Part shown: positions 9,438 to 20,151 of the stretch, in pieces | Layout of the letters: the number at the start of each line of letters is the position of its first letter | Position numbering within the stretch: position 1 is the stretch's first letter | Assembly (NCBI RefSeq): GCF_020424085.1 | Contig: NZ_CP080203.1 | Location: 2,542,001 to 2,606,000, forward strand | DNA length: 64,000 nucleotides | Source: Mycetocola spongiae | GTDB taxonomy: Bacteria; Actinomycetota; Actinomycetes; Actinomycetales; Microbacteriaceae | Reading direction: 5' to 3' | Program-made: the position numbers and the translations under genes | Notes under the pieces: generated by a model | Databases searched by the model: none | What the model saw: only the letters and a program-made list of their open reading frames with translations | Told to the model about the DNA's origin: nothing

Positions 9438-9925
9438 TGCGCGCGTGGTGGGGCAAGGGCGTGGCCGGTGCCGGGCTTATGTTGGCGGCCGTATTGGGTT
9501 TCTCGGGGTGTGCCGCGGAGGCGTCGGTGGTGACCATTACCTATGAGACGGAGCTCGGGGTTGAGCGGGTGAGTTTTTCCCCCGGGGACCTGCGCTGCCT
9601 TGGTAGCGGGGCGAGTGGGATCCGTTTTCCGAGTAAGCCCTATCATCGGGTGAGTATCCAACAGGGCGACCCCGGGCGAGTAACGGCATGGGTTGAGGAT
9701 AAAAAACTTATTTCATTTGTGTCCAAAAATCCGCAGATTGAGGCGATCCCGGATGGGAGGGGCGCGATTGATTATGTGGTCACGGCGACCGAGGGCGAGG
9801 TGGCGGTGAGCGATCCGCTGATAAGCGATAGGCCGGAGATACCGATCCCAGGACTCGCTGACAGCGATCGCTATGCGGGGTCGATTGAGATGCGGGTGCG
9901 CTGCACCGGTGCGGACGTGGAATAG
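9425..9925 (+). CDS. Predicted lipoprotein, tandem copy 1
   Basis: 166 residues of unknown function. It has a lipoprotein signal peptide with lipobox GFSGC (lipidated Cys29). The mature part has Cys58 and Cys160, which could pair, and a beta-rich pattern (VVTITYETELGVERVSF). The ATG at 9425 aligns with the start of the tandem copy at 10066; an alternative ATG at 9437 overlaps the previous stop as TGATG. It is translated from within the end of the WXG100 gene. The two copies are the same length and nearly identical at both ends but differ between about residues 58 and 95. Confidence 0.8.
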   Translation: MASLMRAWWGKGVAGAGLMLAAVLGFSGCAAEASVVTITYETELGVERVSFSPGDLRCLGSGASGIRFPSKPYHRVSIQQGDPGRVTAWVEDKKLISFVSKNPQIEAIPDGRGAIDYVVTATEGEVAVSDPLISDRPEIPIPGLADSDRYAGSIEMRVRCTGADVE

Positions 9926-10065
9926 GGCAATCTTGCGGGCCGTCCGGGACCTGGGATCGTACCCTGCCAGGGTCTCCGCGTTGGGGAGCCCACTATCGGA
10001 CAGCGACCCCGGGCGTGGGGCGACCGTGCGATAGCCTCGGCGGCGAACCTGAGGGGGCAGCTGGT
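9926..10065 (+). promoter_or_regulatory. Spacer between lipoprotein copies with its own promoter-type element
   Basis: 140 bp without a gene. It holds a short imperfect inverted repeat, ACCCTGCCAGGGT (9961-9973), and the second copy of the 39-bp upstream element at 9997-10035. This suggests the second lipoprotein gene has its own promoter, copied from the one in front of the WXG cluster. Confidence 0.5.
9997..10035 (+). repeat. Upstream repeat, copy 2
   Basis: Second copy of the element at 7652-7690. The four differences are single-base substitutions with no gaps. It ends 30 bp before the ATG of the second lipoprotein gene, similar to the 27 bp between copy 1 and its gene. Confidence 0.75.
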
Positions 10066-10566
10066 ATGGCGCATGTGACGCGCGCGTGGTGGGGCAAGGG
10101 CGTGGCCGGTGCCGGGCTTATGGTGGCGGCCGTATTGGGGTTCTCTGGATGTGCCGCGGAGACGTCGGTGGTGACGATTACCTATGAGACGGAGCACGGC
10201 GTTGAGCGGGTGAGTTTTTTCCCCAGAGATCTGCGTTGCGACTGGATTGGGGCCTCCGGCCTGGGCTTCGCGCAGAAGCCGTTTTACCAGGTGGATGTAC
10301 TTGATGCCAGCCCCGGAGAGGTATCGGCGTGGGTGCAGGATAAAAAACTTATACTATTCGTGTCCAAAGATCCGCAGATTGAGGCGATCCCGAATGGGCG
10401 GGGCGCGATTGATTATGTGGTCACGGCGACCGAGGGCGAGGTGGTGGTGAGCGATCCGATCGCGATGACCGAGCCGGAGACTCCGACCCCAACACTCGCG
10501 GACAGCGATCGCTATGCGGGGTCGATTGAGATGCGGGTGCGCTGCACCGGCGCGGACGTGGAATAG
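10066..10566 (+). CDS. Predicted lipoprotein, tandem copy 2
   Basis: 166 residues, a paralogue of the protein encoded at 9425-9925. Lipobox GFSGC with Cys29, plus Cys58 and Cys160, are all conserved. The ATG at 10066 is supported by a GAGGGGG ribosome binding site; the frame is open back to 10015 but the extension would run through the shared regulatory repeat. The C-terminal 20 residues are identical to copy 1. The middle of the protein is changed, for example YQVDVLDASPGEVSAW against HRVSIQQGDPGRVTAW. Function unknown; surface-anchored by prediction. Confidence 0.8.
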   Translation: MAHVTRAWWGKGVAGAGLMVAAVLGFSGCAAETSVVTITYETEHGVERVSFFPRDLRCDWIGASGLGFAQKPFYQVDVLDASPGEVSAWVQDKKLILFVSKDPQIEAIPNGRGAIDYVVTATEGEVVVSDPIAMTEPETPTPTLADSDRYAGSIEMRVRCTGADVE

Positions 10567-10652
10567 GGAAATTCCGCGCCCCCGCCGGATGCTCCGCATC
10601 CGAATGGGTTAGCCTCGAACCACACACGAGTTCCGAGACGGAAGGGGCGGTC

Positions 10653-11180
10653 ATGACGCACGCACAGATACCCGAGGAGGGTGACGCGGCCGCGCAGGAT
10701 CCCGCGATCGCCTTCGCCGCCCCGAGCGACCCCGGCTTTGGTGCCGCCGTCCCGGTGACAGGGATTGCCCCCGATAGCGCCGCCCGCGTGCCCGCCGAGC
10801 CCGCATATATCCCCGAGCAGCCCTCGATCGGCGGGGTTCCCGCCGCCCCGGCACCCGCCACCATTCCCGCCGCCGCGACCGCGTCGCCCGGGCCCCACGC
10901 GCAATATCCCGGGGCGGGCTATGCGCCCGCGCTGCCGGCCGATGCGGGGACCACCGCGGCATTTATCCTGGGCCTCATCGGGGTGGTGGGCGGGATCGTT
11001 TTTGGCTGGACCCTGCCCCTGAGCATTCTTGCCGTGATCCTGGCCGCGCGCGGTCTCTCCCGCGACCCCGCCTCGGCCCGCGCCCGCACCGCCCGCACCC
11101 TCGGCCTGATCGGCATCCTGCTCAGCGCGCTCTGGATGGTCTATAGCATCATCCGTATTTTTGGCCTGATTCTCGGCTAG
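10653..11180 (+). CDS. DUF4190-like small membrane protein
   Basis: 175 residues. The first 95 are disordered, rich in Ala and Pro. The rest holds two or three hydrophobic segments: TTAAFILGLIGVVGGIVFG with LPLSILAVILAARGL, and a last one at the C-terminus (LGLIGILLSALWMVYSIIR). The glycine-rich GLIG helix pair separated by a short basic loop is the DUF4190 pattern found in many actinobacterial membrane proteins of unknown role. The ATG at 10653 is preceded by AAGGGGCGG. Its last 4 bases overlap the convergent methyltransferase gene. Confidence 0.75.
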   Translation: MTHAQIPEEGDAAAQDPAIAFAAPSDPGFGAAVPVTGIAPDSAARVPAEPAYIPEQPSIGGVPAAPAPATIPAAATASPGPHAQYPGAGYAPALPADAGTTAAFILGLIGVVGGIVFGWTLPLSILAVILAARGLSRDPASARARTARTLGLIGILLSALWMVYSIIRIFGLILG

Positions 11181-12373
11181 GCGCGCTCAACCAGCAGCGC
11201 GGCATGGCGGCCGTCGATGCGGGTGAGGATCAGCGTGGCCGCGGCCTTCCCCTTTAGCGCCATCCGCTTGCGGAAGGCCGCGGGATCGATATCCACTCCG
11301 CGCTTTTTCACCTCAAGCGTGCCGATATCCCGCGCCCGCAGCTCGCGCTTCAAAAGCTTCTCGTCCAGGCTGAACCGCTCCACCACCCGGAAACGAGCGG
11401 CAAACGGGGTATCCGCCGCGAGGTCGCCCGTGAGATAGGCGATGCCGGGGCTGAGCATCCCGGCCTCCAGCGTGCGCGCCAGATCGCCGATCAGGCGGGC
11501 GCGGATCACCGAACCATCCGGCTCATAAATATATTCACCCAGGTCCCGCACGTCCACATCGGGGCTGTCCTCCGCGGCCGTGAGTTCGTGCATCCCGTCC
11601 GCGCCGATCACGAGGGCCGCCCGGGTGATGCCGGGGCGCGCGAGCGCGGGCGACCAGAGCCCGAGCTCAACCACCTGCCCGTCCACCGTGATCCACTGGG
11701 CCTCCCAGCCCGCCGGGATATCCTCGCGGTCAAATCCGGGACCAAGCTTAATGCCCACCGGGGTGGTCTCGGCCAGGCCAAACGCAAAATCCAGGGACGG
11801 CGAATAATCGGCCGCGCGGGTCAGCCGCGATGTCTCGGCATGCCCCGCCGTGCGCCGCGCGGGATCCAGGAAAATCGCGTCAAACGCGCCCAGGTCGATC
11901 TCCTCGGCCGGGGAATGCACAACCCGGGCATTATCAAAGGGCGCGAGGTTATAGCTCGCGAGCGTCGCGGTAATCTCATCGCGTTCCACCGCGGTCACCG
12001 TGATGCCCAGCGCGGCCGCGGCCAGTGCGTCCCCGCCGATGCCGCAGCCCAGGTCCACCAGGCTCGTGGCCCCCAACTCGCGAAAGCGTCCCGCGTGCAG
12101 TGCCGCGACACGCAGCCGGGTGGCCTGCTCCAGGCCCGCCTGGGTAAACAGCATCCGGCCCGCGAACTCCGCAAATTTGCCCGTGGCCTTGCGCCGCAGC
12201 CGATCCTGGGTGAGGGCCGCCGCCACGAGCGTGGGCGAGTGCCCCGCGGCGCGCAGGCGGCTCACGCGGGCCACCGGATCGCCCGGATTCTCCTCGGCGG
12301 AGAGGATATCAAGGAGCCGCAGCCCCTCCGGGGTCAGCAGCTCGAGTAATTCGTTTCTCTCCACGGCTCCCAA
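11177..12373 (-). CDS. Class I SAM-dependent methyltransferase with THUMP-like C-terminal domain
   Basis: 398 residues. The SAM-binding motif I is LVDLGCGIGGDALAAA (about residues 105-120), followed by the acidic VTAVERDE and IFLDPARRT, an acidic-Pro motif at the position of the catalytic (D/N)PP(Y/F) loop of related enzymes. The C-terminus (LEVKKRGVDIDPAAFRKRM) matches the THUMP-like region of this widespread actinobacterial family. It probably modifies RNA, but the target is unknown. The start is ATG at 12373. It is convergent with the gene on its left and separated from groES by a regulatory region. Confidence 0.85.
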   Translation of the reverse strand: MGAVERNELLELLTPEGLRLLDILSAEENPGDPVARVSRLRAAGHSPTLVAAALTQDRLRRKATGKFAEFAGRMLFTQAGLEQATRLRVAALHAGRFRELGATSLVDLGCGIGGDALAAAALGITVTAVERDEITATLASYNLAPFDNARVVHSPAEEIDLGAFDAIFLDPARRTAGHAETSRLTRAADYSPSLDFAFGLAETTPVGIKLGPGFDREDIPAGWEAQWITVDGQVVELGLWSPALARPGITRAALVIGADGMHELTAAEDSPDVDVRDLGEYIYEPDGSVIRARLIGDLARTLEAGMLSPGIAYLTGDLAADTPFAARFRVVERFSLDEKLLKRELRARDIGTLEVKKRGVDIDPAAFRKRMALKGKAAATLILTRIDGRHAALLVERA

Positions 12374-12438
12374 CCTACCAATCGGCGCGCGGCCCGCGGC
12401 ACTGACTGTCCGTAATCACTGTGAATTGCGTCCCCCGG

Positions 12439-12465
12439 TTGGCACTCGCATTGCGTGAGTGCCAA
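12439..12465 (+). promoter_or_regulatory. CIRCE operator 1 (HrcA site)
   Basis: TTGGCACTC, nine spacer bases, GAGTGCCAA: a perfect 9-bp inverted repeat differing from the CIRCE consensus (TTAGCACTC-N9-GAGTGCTAA) by one symmetrical pair. It is the binding site of the heat-shock repressor HrcA. The hrcA gene is not in the window. Confidence 0.92.
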
Positions 12466-12484
12466 CGACTCCCTAGACTGTCTA

Positions 12485-12511
12485 TTAGCACTCTCGACGT
12501 GAGGGTGCTAA
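12485..12511 (+). promoter_or_regulatory. CIRCE operator 2 (HrcA site)
   Basis: TTAGCACTC, nine spacer bases, GGGTGCTAA: consensus left arm and one mismatch in the right arm. It lies 19 bp after the first CIRCE element and 30 bp before the groES GTG, so the two sites probably bracket the groES promoter, with TAGACT at about 12473 a candidate -10. Confidence 0.9.
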
Positions 12512-12541
12512 CTCAAGTCTTAGTGTAGAAAGAGGTCAAAC

Positions 12542-12838
12542 GTGTCGGTCTCCATCAAGCCGCTCGAGGATCGCATCGTCATCAAGCAGGTAGAGGCGGA
12601 GCAGACCACTGCTTCCGGCCTTGTTATCCCTGACTCCGCCAAGGAGAAGCCCCAGGAGGGCGAGGTTGTGGCCGTAGGCCCCGGCCGCATCGACGATAAC
12701 GGCAACCGCATCCCCCTCGACGTCGCCGTCGGCGATAAGGTCATCTACTCCAAGTACGGCGGAACCGAGGTGAAGTTCGGTGGGGAAGACCTGCTGGTCC
12801 TCTCGGCTCGCGACGTCCTCGCCGTAGTGGTTCGCTAG
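12542..12838 (+). CDS. groES: Co-chaperonin GroES
   Basis: 98 residues from a GTG start at 12542 with an AGAAAGAGG ribosome binding site. [13 protein letters not shown] at the N-terminus, the mobile-loop region [13 protein letters not shown] and the [10 protein letters not shown] strand are typical GroES. It caps the GroEL folding chamber. Codon use is biased to C-ending codons, as in highly expressed genes. groEL does not follow; a strong terminator comes instead, so groES is transcribed alone under two CIRCE sites. Confidence 0.97.
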   Translation: MSVSIKPLEDRIVIKQVEAEQTTASGLVIPDSAKEKPQEGEVVAVGPGRIDDNGNRIPLDVAVGDKVIYSKYGGTEVKFGGEDLLVLSARDVLAVVVR

Positions 12839-12869
12839 TACCCGAGTTTTTAACTCGCAGAGTTTTGCT

Positions 12870-12912
12870 CTCGACGCCCGGATGGTTCGCCATCCGGGCG
12901 TCGAGATTTTTT
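12870..12912 (+). terminator. Rho-independent terminator of groES
   Basis: A perfect 16-bp stem (12870-12885 with 12890-12905) around a TTCG tetraloop is followed by ATTTTTT. It ends the groES transcript. Confidence 0.93.
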
Positions 12913-12974
12913 GTGCGCCCGATCCCCTCGGCGATCGGCCACAGCCCCCACCCATGCACTAAAGGACGTATTTC

Positions 12975-15591
<2,617 letters not shown>

Positions 15592-15603
15592 TCTCCGCTC
15601 ATC

Positions 15604-15637
15604 GGGCCCGGTCACCGCGAGGTGGCCGGGCCCTTTT
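15604..15637 (+). terminator. Terminator after guaB
   Basis: A 13-bp GC-rich stem (15604-15616 with 15621-15633, one G-U pair) with a GCGA loop is followed by TTTT. It overlaps the last bases of the convergent SulP gene and may act in both directions. Confidence 0.85.
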
Positions 15638-17300
15638 CTGTCCCCGGGCCCGGGGCGGTATCCGGCAGGCGCAGCACCGAGTGCAGCGCCTCGCGGTTTG
15701 TCGGGAATTCGCGGGTGCCGGCCAGTAGATCCAGCTCATCGAGCCGCGCGCGCAGCCCCGGTCGCATGCGCGAATAGGCGAAGGAGATGCCGCGCCGGGT
15801 GAGCCGGTCCCGGGCCCCGCGCAGCGCATCGGCCCCGGTGATATCGATATCGGTCACCGCCTCCAGGTCAAGGATGACCGCATGGATGGGCGGGACGGCC
15901 CCGTCCAGGCCCTCCGTGAGTCGCGAGGCCAGCAATCCGCCATTCGCAAAAAAGATCGGGGCGGCGAAGCGCAGGACCCGCACCCCGGGGGCGGTCTGCT
16001 CCCCGGGACCCACGCCGTCCAGGAGGGACACGGTGGGATCGGTGGAGCCCAGGAGAATATCGATCGGGGGCGCCGCCGCGCGCCGGGCAAGCGCGATCAG
16101 CGACAGAATAAATGCCACGCCGAGCCCACCAAGCGGGCCGAGGGTCAGCACCCCCAGGACACAGGCGAGGGCAATCACCCATTCGCCGCGCGAGCGCCGC
16201 CAGAGCCGGAAAAACTCGGTATAGCCGAGTAGCCGGAATACGGCGATCGCCACCACCGCCCCGATTGCGGGCGCGGGGATCACCGCGAGGAGCCCGGTGC
16301 CGCACAGTAGCAATACGGTGGTGCCGGCGGCGAGTACCAGGCTGGGCAGTTGTGTGCGGGTCCCGAGCTGGTCCATGGCCGCGCTGCGCGAGGTTGAGGA
16401 GCCCACCGAGAAGGAGGCGGAGACCCCCGCGGCGAGATTCGCGGCGCCAAATGCGAGCAGGTCCCGATTGGGCGAGACCGTCTCGCCGTTCTTTTCCGCA
16501 TAGGAGCGCGAGAGCAGCAGGCCCTCCGCCATGGTCACCAGGGTCAGGGCCGCGGCCGAGGGTAATAGCGAGAGCCAGGCGGCCCAGGGAACCAGGGGGA
16601 TCTCCAGCACGGGCGGGCCCGCGGGAACCTCCCCCAGCACGGCAACTCCGTGTGCGGCCAGGCCCCAGACCTGCACCGCGGCACCGGCGAGGACCAGGAC
16701 CACGAGGGCCCAGGGGACCCGCGGGGCAAAACGACGCCCCAGGATCAGGACCGCAAGACAGCCCCCGCCGATCAGCAGCGACCAGCCGTGGGTCTGTCCC
16801 AGGGAGCCCAGGAGGGTGAGGACGCCGCGGGCAAAGCCGGCGTTGTGTTCCAGCGGAATCCCCAGCATCTTTGCGATCTGGGAGAGCAGAATCTCGAGGG
16901 CCAGCCCGGAGATGAACCCGATCAGGATCGGGGCCGAGAGAAACGTGGCCAAAAACCCCAGCCGGAAGATCGCCGCCAGGGCGAAGAGTAGCCCGCTGAG
17001 CAGGGCCTGGGCCGCCGCCATCACCGGGAGGTTATCGCCCGCGATGCCGAGCCCCGCGAGCGAGGAAAAGACCAGGGCCGCCGAGGCGGCATCGGGCGAG
17101 GCGACCACGTGTTTGGAGGAGGCCAGAAATGCGTAAATCAGGGTGGGGACGATCAGCGCATAGAGCCCGGCCGAGGCGGGGAGCCCGGCGATCTGGGCAT
17201 ATCCGATATTCAGCGGCACCGAGATCGCGAGTAGCGTGATCCCCGCCGTGATCTCGCCGAATAGGGTTGTGCGACCCAGCCCACTCCACGGAAGTCTCAT
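15612..17300 (-). CDS. SulP-family anion transporter with STAS domain
   Basis: 562 residues from ATG 17300, which has an AAAGG ribosome binding site; the frame is open further upstream to 17384 but without one. About 12-14 membrane segments include the SulP signature start ITLLAISVPLNIGYAQIAGLP and SVGSSTSRSAAMDQLGTRTQ. A C-terminal STAS domain follows (about residues 425-550; HAVILDLEAVTDIDITGADAL). SulP proteins carry sulfate, bicarbonate or other anions; the substrate here is not clear. Divergent from the LuxR-type regulator gene, 140 bp away. Confidence 0.9.
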   Translation of the reverse strand: MRLPWSGLGRTTLFGEITAGITLLAISVPLNIGYAQIAGLPASAGLYALIVPTLIYAFLASSKHVVASPDAASAALVFSSLAGLGIAGDNLPVMAAAQALLSGLLFALAAIFRLGFLATFLSAPILIGFISGLALEILLSQIAKMLGIPLEHNAGFARGVLTLLGSLGQTHGWSLLIGGGCLAVLILGRRFAPRVPWALVVLVLAGAAVQVWGLAAHGVAVLGEVPAGPPVLEIPLVPWAAWLSLLPSAAALTLVTMAEGLLLSRSYAEKNGETVSPNRDLLAFGAANLAAGVSASFSVGSSTSRSAAMDQLGTRTQLPSLVLAAGTTVLLLCGTGLLAVIPAPAIGAVVAIAVFRLLGYTEFFRLWRRSRGEWVIALACVLGVLTLGPLGGLGVAFILSLIALARRAAAPPIDILLGSTDPTVSLLDGVGPGEQTAPGVRVLRFAAPIFFANGGLLASRLTEGLDGAVPPIHAVILDLEAVTDIDITGADALRGARDRLTRRGISFAYSRMRPGLRARLDELDLLAGTREFPTNREALHSVLRLPDTAPGPGTEKGPATSR

Positions 17301-17440
17301 GACCGTCCACCTTTCGCCCGGCATCCAGTGTGTCGCCCGCGGCGGCCGATACCGAGCCTTCCGGAGAGAAGTCATCAGTTGCACATGAGATATTTGGAGA
17401 AATAGCGCCAGCTAACGAGTGTTCGCAATACACTGCCGTT

Positions 17441-20074
17441 ATGGAAGGAAGTGACGTCGAAACCTGGGCCGAGGCCCCCTGGTTTTTGACCGTGCCGCCG
17501 CAGCCGCGACCAGGCATCGCGGCGCGTCCCCGGGTGAGTGACCTCCTGGATCACGCGAGCGCCACATACTCCCCGCTGCTGCTGTGTGCCCCCTCCGGCT
17601 ATGGCAAAACCACGGCGCTCGCCGACTGGGCACGGCGGCATCCGCGGCCCGTGGCCTGGATCACCCTGACCGAGTTTGATCGCAGCCCCGGCCGGGTACT
17701 CACCGCGATCCTCAGCGCACTCCAGCGCGTATGGGAGGAGGGCGATCCCGCCGCGCCGCTGCCCCGCGCCGAGAGCACCGAGGCGGCCTTCGACCGGCTA
17801 GTGGAGGCCCTGCGCTCGCGGCGCATACCGCTGACCCTGGTGATCGACGAGGCCCATCGGGCCGAGAGCGAGGAGGCGCGGGCACTGCTGCGCGCCCTCG
17901 CGTACTCCGCCGGACCCGCGCTGCGCCTGGTCCTCGCCGGCACCGGCGGGCTGGAAAAAACCTTTAACCGGGCCCTGATCGCGGGCGATGCCCGGGTCCT
18001 CGACGGGGAGGACCTGCGCCTGCACGCCGAGGAGATCGCCGCAACCGCCCGGGAGCGGGAGCGCCCGCTCCCGGAGACGCGGGTGCGGGAGCTGGCCGAG
18101 CTGACCGGGGGATGGCCCGTGGCCGTGGACCTCGCGCTGCGCGCGGATAACCCGCTCCCGGCCGGGGTCACGGATGCCGAACCGGCCCTGAACCCACTGC
18201 TGACCGATTTTATTTCCGAGAGCATCCTCGGCTCCCTGCGCCCCGACCTCGCGGAGTTCATCCGCCGCGCCACCACGTGTTCACGCGTGGGCGACGGCCT
18301 GGCCGCCGCGCTCACCGGGCGCAGCGATGCGGCCGCGCTACTGGACGAGTGTGTGCGGCAGGGGCTCTTCCTCTCGCGATTCCTCGGCGAGGACGGCGAG
18401 TGTGTCTACCGCTGGCACGATATTTTTGCCCGCCACTGCCGCCTCGCGCTGGGACGGGACAACCCCGAGCTGTTGCGCGCGCTGAATAGCACGGCCGCGC
18501 TCCAGCTGGCGCAGCGTTTCCCCACCGAGGCCATCCGGCATGCCCTGCGCGCGGGGGATACCGAGCATGCGGTGGAGATCATCCGGGGGTCCTGGATGCG
18601 CCTGGTCAGCGAGTCCGATGCCTCGGCGCTGAACCAGTGTTGCCTCGCGCTCCCGGCCCCCTGGGATAGCGATCCCGAAATCCTCCTGATCCGGGCGTGC
18701 TGCCTGGAATCGCTGGGGGATACCCCCGGCTCGCTCACCCTCGCGGCGCGCGCCCGCGCGCTCTTTGTGGAGCGCGACGGTGGCGAGCCCGACCCGGAGC
18801 GCCGGGCCCCAGGATCCTCGGCACCGGATCTGCCCGATCCGATCCTGTCCCGGGCCGCGGCCACGCGTGCCGGGGCGGAACTGCTGCTGGCCAATGACCG
18901 GGACACGCTGCTCGGGGCCGCCGATCGGATGCGTGCGCTGATGGCCTCCGCGGATTCCGCGGCCGGCCCCAGCGCCTACTCCCTGTTTTTGCTCGGCCGT
19001 GCGGAGCTGCGCCTGCGCCGCAACCCGGGGGATGCCGTGCGCCTCCTCCGCTCCGCCGGGGCGGAGGCCCGCGCCTCCGGGCTGAAACTGCTGGATCGAC
19101 GAATCTCGGGCAACCTGATATTTGCGCTGAGTTTTGGCGGACATTTTGCCGCGGCCGGCGCATTAATTGGCTCGCTGCGGGCGGATACGGTGCCCGATCC
19201 GGGCGCCGGACTCGACGGGGAAATCACCGTATTTGCCGAGGGATTTATCGATTTTTGGCAGAATAATCTGCCCGCGGCGCGCGAGCGTTTTTCGGAGATA
19301 CTGGGCCGCAGCACGGAGCGGACCTCCTATCCCGCCCTCGCCCGGATCTACGCGGTGCTGACCGCGGCCGCCTCGGGCGATGCCCGCGATATCGCCGAAT
19401 CCGCGCGCCATCTTTCGGGAATTTCCGATACCGAGGCCTACGGGGTGCCGTGGCCGGTCTATCGCCGCATTGCGGAGGCCGAGCTGCGCGCAGCCGAGGG
19501 GGACCTGCGCGCCGCATGTGCGGTCTTACGCGAGACGGATGCCTCCCCTCACGTACCCGTGACCCGGGTGCTTGCCGCGGAGATTTATCGCCGCGCCGGG
19601 GACCCCACATCGGCACTGCGCGCACTGGGCGAGATCTCCGTGGGCGCGAGCGCGTCCTATATCGCCGCGAGTGCGCTGGTTACCTCCGCGTTGATTCGCC
19701 GGGAACGCGGCGAGACCGCGGCCGCCCATAAACTCCTGGAACGGGCCCTGGACCGGGGAGCGCCCGAGAACGTGCTGCGGCCCTTTGCCGCCGCGGGAGA
19801 CCTCGCCGCGTTCCTCGATGATCACGCCGCCTGGGGCAGCGCCCACGAGGAGTTTCTTGCCACCCGCCTCGTGCCCTCCGAGGTGGGCCGGGCCGGTGCG
19901 CGGCTCTCCCCGCGCGAGCGCGATGTTTTTGGTTATCTGCGCACCACGATGACGGCCGAGGAAATCGCGCGCACCCTGCACGTATCGGTGAATACGGTGC
20001 GCACCCATCAGCGGTCGATCTATCTGAAGCTCGGGGTGGGCACGCGCCGCGAGGCGATTCGCTTCCGGCTCTAG
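17441..20074 (+). CDS. Large ATP-binding LuxR-family transcriptional regulator (MalT/LAL type) 1
   Basis: 877 residues. The N-terminal STAND-type NTPase has an intact Walker A, CAPSGYGKTTALADWA (Lys56), and a Walker B-like LTLVIDEAHRA. A long helical TPR-like sensor region fills the middle (about 400-800). A LuxR DNA-binding helix-turn-helix closes the protein (LSPRERDVFGYL through ARTLHVSVNTVRTHQRSIYLKLGV). Such proteins are ATP-dependent activators that respond to a ligand bound to the TPR region. The ATG at 17441 gives MEGSDVETWAEAPWF; the frame is open to 17330 but upstream residues look non-coding. Divergent from the SulP gene, which is a possible target. Confidence 0.88.
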   Translation: MEGSDVETWAEAPWFLTVPPQPRPGIAARPRVSDLLDHASATYSPLLLCAPSGYGKTTALADWARRHPRPVAWITLTEFDRSPGRVLTAILSALQRVWEEGDPAAPLPRAESTEAAFDRLVEALRSRRIPLTLVIDEAHRAESEEARALLRALAYSAGPALRLVLAGTGGLEKTFNRALIAGDARVLDGEDLRLHAEEIAATARERERPLPETRVRELAELTGGWPVAVDLALRADNPLPAGVTDAEPALNPLLTDFISESILGSLRPDLAEFIRRATTCSRVGDGLAAALTGRSDAAALLDECVRQGLFLSRFLGEDGECVYRWHDIFARHCRLALGRDNPELLRALNSTAALQLAQRFPTEAIRHALRAGDTEHAVEIIRGSWMRLVSESDASALNQCCLALPAPWDSDPEILLIRACCLESLGDTPGSLTLAARARALFVERDGGEPDPERRAPGSSAPDLPDPILSRAAATRAGAELLLANDRDTLLGAADRMRALMASADSAAGPSAYSLFLLGRAELRLRRNPGDAVRLLRSAGAEARASGLKLLDRRISGNLIFALSFGGHFAAAGALIGSLRADTVPDPGAGLDGEITVFAEGFIDFWQNNLPAARERFSEILGRSTERTSYPALARIYAVLTAAASGDARDIAESARHLSGISDTEAYGVPWPVYRRIAEAELRAAEGDLRAACAVLRETDASPHVPVTRVLAAEIYRRAGDPTSALRALGEISVGASASYIAASALVTSALIRRERGETAAAHKLLERALDRGAPENVLRPFAAAGDLAAFLDDHAAWGSAHEEFLATRLVPSEVGRAGARLSPRERDVFGYLRTTMTAEEIARTLHVSVNTVRTHQRSIYLKLGVGTRREAIRFRL

Positions 20075-20097
20075 GTCATCATCTCTGGATGAATCTA

Positions 20098-20128
20098 CCC
20101 GGGGAAGTCTTGTGGCGACCTCCCCGGG
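20098..20128. terminator. Hairpin between convergent genes
   Basis: CCCGGGGA (20098-20105) pairs with TCCCCGGG (20121-20128), extended by a few inner pairs. It lies between the convergent regulator gene and the GAP-family gene. No U-tract follows, so termination is only likely. Confidence 0.5.
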
Positions 20129-20151
20129 GCGCGAGGCTGGGGGCATCGGAG

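Noticed and set aside
15612-17384. Earlier start for the SulP gene at 17384
   Set aside because: The extra 28 residues precede the AAAGG ribosome binding site of ATG 17300 and look unlike a SulP N-terminus.
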